Both the position numbers and the translations under genes were made by a program. A model generated the notes under the pieces. It was given only the letters and a program-made list of their open reading frames with translations. It was not told the DNA's origin and searched no databases. From positions 1-7,012 of the forward strand of contig CANNDP010000049.1 of NCBI GenBank assembly GCA_947503395.1: a stretch of 7,012 nucleotides of DNA, in the 5' to 3' direction. The first letter of the stretch is position 1. Every line of letters starts with the position of its first letter. This document shows positions 1 through 5,459 of the stretch, piece after piece. Source of the DNA: Actinomycetota bacterium. GTDB lineage: Bacteria; Actinomycetota; Actinomycetes; Nanopelagicales; Nanopelagicaceae.

Positions 1-113
1 CCCAGTAGACCAAATGACTCACCTTTGGCGACATCAAAGTCGATGGCATCTACAGCTGTGAAATCCCCGTAGCGTTTAGTTAAGCCACGGGCAGAGATAA
101 GGGCTTCAGACAT
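1..113 (-). CDS. ABC transporter ATP-binding protein, N-terminal fragment (cut by window edge)
   Basis: Only the first 37 codons, starting at the ATG at 113-111, are visible; the rest lies beyond the left edge. The peptide begins MSEALISARGLTKRYGDFTA and reaches GESFGLLG. This is the first strand of an ABC nucleotide-binding domain: the aromatic A-loop residue (Tyr15, in KRYG) that stacks on adenine, then the GLLG that leads into the Walker A loop, which would fall just outside. The GLLG wording is typical of ATPases paired with ABC-2 type membrane subunits (drug, antibiotic or polysaccharide exporters), but the substrate cannot be told from this piece. There is no Shine-Dalgarno; a TAGGAT -10 box ends 6 nt before the ATG, so the mRNA is probably leaderless. 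It is divergent from guaB1. The family call is firm and the subfamily is inference. Confidence 0.85.
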   Translation of the reverse strand, partial: MSEALISARGLTKRYGDFTAVDAIDFDVAKGESFGLL

Positions 114-119
114 TGTTTT

Positions 120-125
120 ATCCTA
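120..125 (-). promoter_or_regulatory. -10 box of a leaderless promoter for the ABC ATPase gene
   Basis: On the minus strand the hexamer reads TAGGAT (TAnnnT pattern) and is separated from the ATG by six bases (AAAACA). No ribosome-binding site lies between them. This is the spacing expected when transcription starts at the A of the start codon. No -35 resembling TTGACA is visible at the right distance. Confidence 0.5.
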
Positions 126-142
126 TCGCGCTCTAGTAGGTC

Positions 143-148
143 TATAGT
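143..148 (+). promoter_or_regulatory. -10 box of a leaderless promoter for guaB1
   Basis: TATAGT matches the TAnnnT -10 consensus and ends 8 nt before the GTG start at 157, so transcription would begin at or within a base or two of the start codon. No Shine-Dalgarno is present; the nearest purine run (AGTAGG, 135-140) is 16 nt away, too far to act. The box lies 17 bp from the opposing -10 box at 120-125, so each -10 occupies the other promoter's -35 position. Confidence 0.5.
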
Positions 149-156
149 TCTGCTAC

Positions 157-1596
157 GTGCGGTTAATTCATCAACCAAATCACGATCTCACCTACGACGA
201 TGTCTTTATGATTCCCTCGCGCTCTGGTGTTAGTAGTCGTATGGATGTTGACCTAAACACTTTAGATAATACTGGAGCCACAATTCCATTAGTAGTTGCC
301 AATATGACTGCAATTTCTGGCAGAAGAATGGCAGAGACCGTTTCGCGGCGCGGTGGTTTAAGCGTTATCCCGCAAGATATTCCAATTGATGTAGTTACTG
401 AAGTCATCTCATGGATGAAATCCCGAGATATTCTTTTTGATACCCCAATTACTTTAACGCCCGAGCAAACCGTCGCTGATGCCGCATCTCTAATTCATAA
501 GAGAGCCCATGGCGCAATCGTGGTAGTTGAAAACAATAAGCCACTTGGAATTGTGATGGAGGAGGATTGGGAGGGAGCCGATCGCTTCACTCAATTAAGC
601 AGAATTATGTCTAAGGATTTAATGGTAATTCCAAGTGCTGTCAGCGCGCGGCAGGCCTTTGATTTACTAACAGAGAAGAATCGCCGCCTTGCTCCTGTAG
701 TTGATGCAAGTGGCAACTTAATTGGAATTATCACCAAAATTGGCGCGCTACGTGCCACGCTATATAAACCAGCACTTGATAATCAAGGGAGATTAAGAAT
801 TGGCGCAGCACTTGGAGTTAATGGAGATGTGAAAACAAAAGCAGCGGAATTAATGAGAGCAGGAGTTGATTTATTAGTTCTTGATACCGCTCATGGCCAC
901 CAAGAGAAGATGATTGAAGCCCTAAAAGCTATCCGCTCATTAAGTCCATCTATTCCAATTGTTGCTGGCAATGTTGTTACTGCAGAAGGCGTTAAAGATT
1001 TAATTGAAGCAGGGGCAGATATAGTCAAAGTTGGCGTTGGACCTGGCGCGATGTGCACAACCAGGATGCAGACTGGAGTTGGCAGACCACAATTTTCGGC
1101 AGTGATGGAGTGCGCAGAGGCTGCAAGAGAACTTGGGAAACATATCTGGGCAGATGGCGGAATCAGACATCCAAGAGATGTTGCCCTAGCACTTGCTGCT
1201 GGCGCATCATGCGTGATGGTTGGTTCATGGTTTGCCGGAACTTATGAGTCTCCAAGTGATTTAAGAGTTGATTCCTCAGGTCGGTTATATAAAGAGTCTT
1301 TCGGAATGGCATCTGCTAGAGCAGTAGCAGCTAGAACATCAAATGAGGATGCATTTGAGCGGGCTAGAAAAGCGTTATATGAAGAGGGTATTTCAACCTC
1401 TCGTATGTATTTAGATCCAATTCGTCCTGGAGTTGAAGATTTGATTGATGAAATCATTGCAGGTCTTAGATCATCTTGCACTTATGCGGGAGCGAAGAAC
1501 TTAAGTGAATTTGCGCAAAAAGCTGTGATCGGAATTCAATCTGCATCTGGATATGCAGAGGGGCGAGCCCTTAATACTTCTTGGAGTAAGTCTTAA
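157..1596 (+). CDS. guaB1: GuaB1-family GMP reductase / IMP dehydrogenase-related protein with CBS domains
   Basis: Cytoplasmic enzyme of purine interconversion, 479 aa, the usual length for IMPDH/GMPR proteins that carry a CBS pair. The N-terminus (LTYDDVFMIPSRS, residues 11-23) opens the TIM barrel. A CBS (Bateman) insert lies at about 93-205 and the barrel then resumes. Visible motifs are DTAHGH (243-248), GNVVTAEG (271-278), the catalytic loop GVGPGAMCTTRMQTGVGRPQ with Cys300 that attacks C2 of the purine nucleotide, and ADGGIRHPRD (332-341). The C-terminal stretch with KESFGMAS and CTYAGA is typical of actinobacterial GuaB1 rather than the canonical GuaB. Mycobacterial GuaB1 is known to act as a GMP reductase (GMP + NADPH to IMP + ammonia), with the CBS domain sensing purine nucleotides; transfer of that activity to this protein is inference from family. 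GTG 157 is the only plausible start, because an in-frame stop lies at 145-147. The gene is convergent with the MFS gene, and their stops overlap by 3 bp within TTAA. Confidence 0.93.
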   Translation: MRLIHQPNHDLTYDDVFMIPSRSGVSSRMDVDLNTLDNTGATIPLVVANMTAISGRRMAETVSRRGGLSVIPQDIPIDVVTEVISWMKSRDILFDTPITLTPEQTVADAASLIHKRAHGAIVVVENNKPLGIVMEEDWEGADRFTQLSRIMSKDLMVIPSAVSARQAFDLLTEKNRRLAPVVDASGNLIGIITKIGALRATLYKPALDNQGRLRIGAALGVNGDVKTKAAELMRAGVDLLVLDTAHGHQEKMIEALKAIRSLSPSIPIVAGNVVTAEGVKDLIEAGADIVKVGVGPGAMCTTRMQTGVGRPQFSAVMECAEAARELGKHIWADGGIRHPRDVALALAAGASCVMVGSWFAGTYESPSDLRVDSSGRLYKESFGMASARAVAARTSNEDAFERARKALYEEGISTSRMYLDPIRPGVEDLIDEIIAGLRSSCTYAGAKNLSEFAQKAVIGIQSASGYAEGRALNTSWSKS

Positions 1597-2750
1597 GCCA
1601 CCCTGGCATATCTAGAGGCAAGAACAAGAAGATAAGAAAGCCCTACTAATAACATCAAAGTCCAGCGCAGCTCGAATGCATCAGCAATAAACCCAATAAG
1701 CGGGGGACCGATAACAAAACCGAAATAGGAAACGCCAGATACTTTTGCAACTGCTTCAGATGGAGCGATAACTCCAGAGTATTTAGTCAAAGCAATAGTT
1801 CCAGCAGCGCTAAACATCAAAGGAATAACTACCGATAAACCAATTCCAAGTAAAAACCAAGCGACCATAATTGCAGGAATCCCGCCGATCAATAAGCCTG
1901 CGCTAAGACCAGTGCCAGCAATAACACCACCTGCTGCAATGACTTTAGATGCGCCAAAACGATGAGCAAGATAATCGCCAGAGAGCCGTCCAATAATCAT
2001 CGCTGTGCAGAAGACAATATAAGGAAGAGTTGAAATAAATGGAGTTGCGCCAAAGGTTTCACGGGCTAATACCCCGCCCCAATCACCTGCGGCTCCCTCA
2101 CTTAGAGCTGCAAACAAACCAAAGAGGCCCAATATGACAAAGATAAACGGATGCTTAGCTCTCTTCTCATCTCCAAAGTGGTGAGTATCGGCAGATGCTG
2201 GAAGAAGCAGTGGGCGCACTAGAAGAGCAGCAACGATATAAGCGAGTGCAAGTAATAAGGCTTGGCTAAGTGGAGTTATCTCTAGTTGTGAAAATACGCC
2301 GCCTAATATTCCGCCGAATAAAGTGCCAACCGAGAACATCGCATGAAATACGCTCATCAATCGTCGCCCAGCACGCTGTTCAACCACTACAGCGTGAGCA
2401 TTCATTGAAACATCTTGAGTGGCAAGTACAAATCCAAAGATAAATAAAGTTATCCAAAACCAGGTCAGTGAAAAGAGAAAACCCAGAAGTAAATAAGAAA
2501 GAGCCAGTGCAATGGTTGAAAAGAAAATAACTGGTTGACTTCCAAATTTTGCTGAGTATTTACCAGCAGGTTTAAGGGCTAGAAATACCCCAGCTGATAC
2601 AAAGAGTAAAGAAAGTCCAAGGGTCCCATTTGAAACATCTAGAATTCTTTTAAAGTCTGGGATTCTTGCCACGAAGCTTCCAGCGCTAAAGCCGTTAATA
2701 ATAAAAGTTACAGTCACCGCTATGCGAGCACGTCTTAGGGCGAGATCCAT
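1593..2750 (-). CDS. MFS permease, YbjJ-like (12 transmembrane segments)
   Basis: Inner-membrane major facilitator of 385 aa from the ATG at 2750-2748. Twelve hydrophobic segments are readable, split by a hydrophilic central loop at about residues 187-200 (with DTHHFGDEKR). Family signatures are DVSMNAHAVVVE after helix 4 (about 112-123), EGAAGDW at the start of the second half (about 218-224), the loop 8-9 motif GRLSGDYLAHRFG (about 254-266) and GPPLIGF near helix 11. This pattern resembles E. coli YbjJ and related actinobacterial permeases, whose substrates are not firmly established, so I give none. A TTG in frame at 2759-2757 would add three residues, but it sits directly against the TAGACT -10 box and would probably not be transcribed, so I prefer the ATG. 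The C-terminal codons overlap the guaB1 stop on the opposite strand. No terminator hairpin is evident between the two genes. Confidence 0.88.
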   Translation of the reverse strand: MDLALRRARIAVTVTFIINGFSAGSFVARIPDFKRILDVSNGTLGLSLLFVSAGVFLALKPAGKYSAKFGSQPVIFFSTIALALSYLLLGFLFSLTWFWITLFIFGFVLATQDVSMNAHAVVVEQRAGRRLMSVFHAMFSVGTLFGGILGGVFSQLEITPLSQALLLALAYIVAALLVRPLLLPASADTHHFGDEKRAKHPFIFVILGLFGLFAALSEGAAGDWGGVLARETFGATPFISTLPYIVFCTAMIIGRLSGDYLAHRFGASKVIAAGGVIAGTGLSAGLLIGGIPAIMVAWFLLGIGLSVVIPLMFSAAGTIALTKYSGVIAPSEAVAKVSGVSYFGFVIGPPLIGFIADAFELRWTLMLLVGLSYLLVLASRYARVA

Positions 2751-2759
2751 GATTTGCAA

Positions 2760-2765
2760 AGTCTA
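2760..2765 (-). promoter_or_regulatory. Candidate -10 box for the MFS gene
   Basis: The minus strand reads TAGACT (TAnnnT pattern), nine bases upstream of the preferred ATG at 2750. This would give a leader of only a few bases or none. It abuts the alternative TTG codon and is 3 bp from the inverted repeat at 2769-2782. No -35 element is recognisable at about 17 bp. Confidence 0.4.
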
Positions 2766-2768
2766 CTC

Positions 2769-2782
2769 AGTCAAGGTTGACT
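2769..2782. repeat. Inverted repeat, possible operator between divergent MFS and protease genes
   Basis: AGTCAA-GG-TTGACT is a perfect 6-bp inverted repeat with a 2-bp centre. It lies 3 bp upstream of the MFS -10 box and about 43 bp upstream of the protease ATG. Dyads of this size just upstream of a promoter are common repressor or activator sites. Each arm also reads TTGACT outward, which resembles a -35 element, but I found no good -10 at 16-18 bp on either strand. The remaining 43 bp before the protease gene (2783-2825) are AT-rich, include TTAATTAA (2795-2802), and show no clear -10 or Shine-Dalgarno. Confidence 0.4.
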
Positions 2783-2825
2783 TATCTTTAAGGGTTAATT
2801 AAGGAAATAGTGGTTAGGTCTGGGT

Positions 2826-3935
2826 ATGAAGAATTTATCAACATTTAGCAAGGTAATGGTTGGCTTTATTGCTGGCGCATTTGTAGCTGGCAGCGTTGCT
2901 GTAGCGGTCACCCCAGATATGCCCCCAACCAAGGTCTGTGTCGATAATCGAACCAAAGCCCTTTATTCAGCAACTAATGGAAGTTGTTCCAAAACCCGTA
3001 CTCTGATGGAGGTTGCAGGATCTGGAGTTAATGTAGAAAGCATTGCTGCTGCGGTTTCGCCTTCAGTGGTTTCTATTGCAGTGAGCGCAGCTACTGGAAG
3101 CGGTAGTGGATCTGGCGTTATTTATCGCACCAATGCTTCTTCCTCTTTTATTATTACAAATAACCATGTTATTGAATCAGCTGCAACGAGCGGCAGTGTA
3201 AGAGTCGAACTAAATAATGGCGATTATGAAAAGGCCACTATCGTGGGACGAGATAGCACCTATGACATTGCGGTTCTAAAAATCGAACGTGGAAATCTCA
3301 AGGTAATTACTGTAGGCAACTCAAGTCAGTTAGCAATAGGAGAGCCGGTCGTGGCATTTGGTTCCCCACTTGGGCTATCAGGAACAGTCACTAGTGGAAT
3401 CGTTTCAGCGCTAAATAGACCTGTTACAACTGGAAGCTTTGGCGCTGAATCATTTATCGATGCAATTCAAACTGATGCAGCTATTAATCCTGGCAATTCA
3501 GGAGGCCCACTGGTGGATGGCACTGGCGCGTTAGTAGGAATTAACTCTGCTATTGCAACGCTAAGTTCTGGAACTTCAGGATCTATTGGACTTGGTTTCT
3601 CGATTCCTATCAATCAGGCAAAGCGAGTTGTTGATGAAATCATCGCTACTGGAAAATCATCTAGACCATTCCTAGGTGTTAATTTTGATACTAGCTACAC
3701 CGGCTTGGGCGCAAAAGTATTGCGATTAGTTCCTGGGGAAGCTGCTGATAAAGCTGGCATTCCAGCAGGCGCCATTATTAGAGAGATCGAAGGAAAAAAG
3801 ATTAATGATCTAATAACCGCCATTGTTAGAGTCCGCTCCTTTGCCCCTGGCGATACTGTGAAGATCACAGTTGATATGCCAGGCGGTGGATCAAAGACCT
3901 TCTCGGTGGTACTAGGCAGGGCCGACTCACAGTAA
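2826..3935 (+). CDS. HtrA/DegP-like S1C serine protease, membrane-anchored, one PDZ domain
   Basis: Extracytoplasmic trypsin-like protease of 369 aa, presumably for envelope protein quality control. Residues 10-29 form an N-terminal hydrophobic signal or anchor segment ending AVAVTP. A short segment with two cysteines follows (Cys38 and Cys54, in CVDNRTKAL...GSCSKTRTL). The chymotrypsin-fold domain spans about 70-275 with the complete triad: His114 in TNNHVI, Asp147 in TYDIAVLKI and Ser225 in PGNSGGPL. The GSPLG and GLGFSIP segments are typical of HtrA. One PDZ domain follows (about 281-363: LGV, then AADKAGIPAGAII, then the PGD turn). Actinobacterial HtrA/PepD proteins often have a long cytoplasmic N-terminus; here it is only about nine residues. 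ATG 2826 fits the signal sequence exactly, though no strong Shine-Dalgarno precedes it (AGGT at 2816-2819 is weak). It is divergent from the MFS gene. The protease call is firm; its substrates are unknown. Confidence 0.93.
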   Translation: MKNLSTFSKVMVGFIAGAFVAGSVAVAVTPDMPPTKVCVDNRTKALYSATNGSCSKTRTLMEVAGSGVNVESIAAAVSPSVVSIAVSAATGSGSGSGVIYRTNASSSFIITNNHVIESAATSGSVRVELNNGDYEKATIVGRDSTYDIAVLKIERGNLKVITVGNSSQLAIGEPVVAFGSPLGLSGTVTSGIVSALNRPVTTGSFGAESFIDAIQTDAAINPGNSGGPLVDGTGALVGINSAIATLSSGTSGSIGLGFSIPINQAKRVVDEIIATGKSSRPFLGVNFDTSYTGLGAKVLRLVPGEAADKAGIPAGAIIREIEGKKINDLITAIVRVRSFAPGDTVKITVDMPGGGSKTFSVVLGRADSQ

Positions 3936-3944
3936 TTGTGAGTT
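3924..3944 (+). terminator. Hairpin over the protease stop codon, possible terminator
   Basis: ACTCACA (3925-3931) and TGTGAGT (3937-3943) form a perfect 7-bp stem around a 5-base loop GTAAT, extendable by a G-U pair at 3924/3944. The stop codon TAA (3933-3935) sits in the loop. The downstream bases (TCTAAGGG) contain no T-run, so this is not a canonical intrinsic terminator. It could be a weak terminator or a 3'-end stabiliser separating the protease from the TPR gene. Confidence 0.4.
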
Positions 3945-3971
3945 CTAAGGGCTAGCTTAAATAACACCTGA

Positions 3972-3977
3972 TAAGTT
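3972..3977 (+). promoter_or_regulatory. Weak candidate -10 box for the TPR-phosphatase pair
   Basis: TAAGTT fits the TAnnnT pattern in the 82-bp gap before the TPR gene. It would give a leader of roughly 30-35 nt containing the Shine-Dalgarno at 4007-4013. No -35 is recognisable, so read-through from the protease gene is an equally good explanation for expression. Confidence 0.2.
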
Positions 3978-4006
3978 AAGGCTTACTCGCAGCGCTACTA
4001 GTGGAT

Positions 4007-4013
4007 GGAGAAG
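4007..4013 (+). promoter_or_regulatory. Shine-Dalgarno deciding the TTG start of the TPR gene
   Basis: GGAGAAG, with the GGAG core at 4007-4010, ends 7 nt before the TTG at 4018. It is the clearest ribosome-binding site in the window. No ATG, GTG or other TTG occurs in frame between the upstream stop (3958-3960) and 4018. Confidence 0.65.
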
Positions 4014-4017
4014 TGCA

Positions 4018-4956
4018 TTGGCTGACGAACACAACGACGATGATGTAAATGATGAAATCATTACTGAAGAAATGTTGTGGGAACGAATACCTGAAACTCA
4101 AGGTGTCGATCGAGCCAGTACTTATTACGAATTAAGTGCGCGCATTTATGCTCGTGGCCAATATGATGAAGCTCTAGCCCTTGCCGAAACAGCTCGTGAC
4201 ATTTACTCAGAGCTTGGAAGCGCAGCCCCTAGTGAAGGATTAGCGCAGGCTTATTCAGCAATTGGTTATAACCTAAATCAATTAAAGCGAATGAATGAAG
4301 CAGCAACTGCTATGAGTAAAGCTGTGGAATTACTTCGAGAGAATAAATCACCAATGGCTCTTGAATTGGCCTGCACGCTAGGTGAATGGTGGTTTAGTTC
4401 CAAGGAATATCAGAACACCATTGATTGCATGCAAGAGTGCGCCCGCGAACATTTAATTGATGGAAATGAGCTAGGAGCAGCAACCGATTTTCATTTAATT
4501 GGCTGTGCCTATCGAGAGTTGAAGATGTATGAAAAAGCACTAGAAGCATTCTTTGAAGCAAGGAAATATTTCAAGGATGCTAAAGAGGTAATTCATGTAG
4601 CAAGATGTGATCAGAAAATCGCTCATTGCTATACCGAACTTGGTGATGCCGATTCTGCGCTCACGGCAGCCCAAAAGGCAGTCGATGTATTTACAACTGC
4701 ACATGACCAACGCCGCCTAACTTATGCCTCATTTGAACTGGGCAAAGCCCAAGTCTTATCTGGCGAGGTTTATGAAGGTCTGACTACTTTGGAGCGAGTC
4801 CTTGATACTGCTGCTGAGGCCGATCTCAAAGACTTTGAATTTATAGTCTCTATTGAGCGGCGAATTGCAGCAATTCTTCACACCCTTGGCAGATCCGATG
4901 AGGCGATTGAAATTGAACGAAGAATTAAATCAGTCTCAGAAGTAATTGAAGATTAG
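4018..4956 (+). CDS. Tetratricopeptide repeat (TPR) protein
   Basis: Soluble, probably cytoplasmic 312-aa protein with no signal peptide or membrane segment. A strongly acidic N-terminus (DEHNDDDVNDEIITEE, residues 3-18) precedes about seven helical-hairpin repeats with a spacing near 40 residues, centred on about 33-66, 76-109, 115-148, 155-188, 195-228, 235-268 and 275-307. The repeat pattern is A..Y..LG....A......A, clearest in repeats 1 (YYELSARIYARGQYDEALAL), 4 (HLIGCAYRELKMYEKALEAF) and 5 (KIAHCYTELGDADSALTAAQ). The 40-residue spacing is that of the kinesin-light-chain-like TPR_12 type rather than the 34-residue minimum. Such proteins are protein-binding scaffolds and no catalytic domain is attached. 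Its stop shares a base with the start of the phosphatase gene, suggesting co-expression and possibly a shared partner. The TTG start rests on the upstream Shine-Dalgarno; the next in-frame ATG is at residue 19. I do not recognise a named family. Confidence 0.85.
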   Translation: MADEHNDDDVNDEIITEEMLWERIPETQGVDRASTYYELSARIYARGQYDEALALAETARDIYSELGSAAPSEGLAQAYSAIGYNLNQLKRMNEAATAMSKAVELLRENKSPMALELACTLGEWWFSSKEYQNTIDCMQECAREHLIDGNELGAATDFHLIGCAYRELKMYEKALEAFFEARKYFKDAKEVIHVARCDQKIAHCYTELGDADSALTAAQKAVDVFTTAHDQRRLTYASFELGKAQVLSGEVYEGLTTLERVLDTAAEADLKDFEFIVSIERRIAAILHTLGRSDEAIEIERRIKSVSEVIED

Positions 4957-5459
4957 TGAGCGCAGTAGATCTCTCTCATCTTAAGGGGCGCGATAATTTA
5001 ATTATCACCATGGTCTGCTACGGCAATATCTGTCGCTCTCCAATGGCAGCAGCAGTTCTATTTAATAAAGTTTCAAAGCTTGAACGTCCAAAGATATTTG
5101 TTGATTCTGCTGGAACTTCAAATTGGCATGTTGGCCAAGGACCAAATCCTCCATCGAAGAGAACTTGGGAGAAGGCTGGATATTCCTTTGAACATATTGC
5201 ATCGCAATTTAATTACTCACGTCTTGTAGCAGCGGACCTAGTTTTAGTTATGGATAAAGACAATCACGCCGAGGTGAGTAAATATGTCACAAGCGATGAA
5301 GAAGAACGCAAGATCTATTACTTAAGACAATTTGATCCAAGCGGTCCTGATTCATTAGAGGTTCCAGATCCATACTCACTGCCAGATTCAGCATTTGAAA
5401 ACGTTTTAGAGATGGTAGAAAAAGCAACAGATGGGCTTATAAAGCAATTACTTATTTAA
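4956..5459 (+). CDS. Low-molecular-weight protein tyrosine phosphatase (LMW-PTP/arsenate reductase superfamily)
   Basis: Cytoplasmic phosphatase of 167 aa, slightly longer than the usual 150-160. The P-loop VCYGNICRSP (residues 20-29) supplies the nucleophile Cys21, the paired Cys26 and Arg27. SAGTSNWHVG (51-60) carries the conserved Trp after the AGT, and VPDPY (136-140) supplies the general acid Asp138. The DPY motif favours tyrosine phosphatase over ArsC-type arsenate reductase. The usual ARQ-like motif after the conserved His reads HIASQ (80-84). Mycobacterial PtpA belongs to the same superfamily; whether this one acts on phosphotyrosine, phosphoarginine or another substrate is open. The GTG start (4956-4958) overlaps the TPR stop as TAGTG, and no independent Shine-Dalgarno is visible, so translation is probably coupled. 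The 3' end overlaps the convergent methyltransferase gene by 12 bp. Confidence 0.92.
   Translation: MSAVDLSHLKGRDNLIITMVCYGNICRSPMAAAVLFNKVSKLERPKIFVDSAGTSNWHVGQGPNPPSKRTWEKAGYSFEHIASQFNYSRLVAADLVLVMDKDNHAEVSKYVTSDEEERKIYYLRQFDPSGPDSLEVPDPYSLPDSAFENVLEMVEKATDGLIKQLLI

Noticed and set aside
192..407. Minus-strand open frame inside guaB1
   Set aside because: It is a shadow of the conserved N-terminal barrel of GuaB1. Other frames at 1053-1247 and 1242-1481 were rejected for the same reason.
1570..1600. Short dyads near the guaB1/MFS junction as a bidirectional terminator
   Set aside because: Only 4-bp arms with AT-rich loops can be drawn, with no T-run, so this is indistinguishable from chance.
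2751..2759. TTG at 2759-2757 as the MFS start
   Set aside because: It lies immediately after the candidate -10 box with no Shine-Dalgarno, and it adds only three residues. The ATG at 2750 is the more likely start.
2777..2805. TTGACT (2777-2782) as a -35 box for the protease gene
   Set aside because: The hexamer at 17 bp (TAAGGA) matches the -10 consensus at only its first two bases, and neighbouring registers are no better. The TTGACT is better explained as one arm of the inverted repeat.
3695..3967. Minus-strand open frame of 90 codons over the protease PDZ region
   Set aside because: It is a shadow of the conserved PDZ coding sequence, with no recognisable protein features or start signals.
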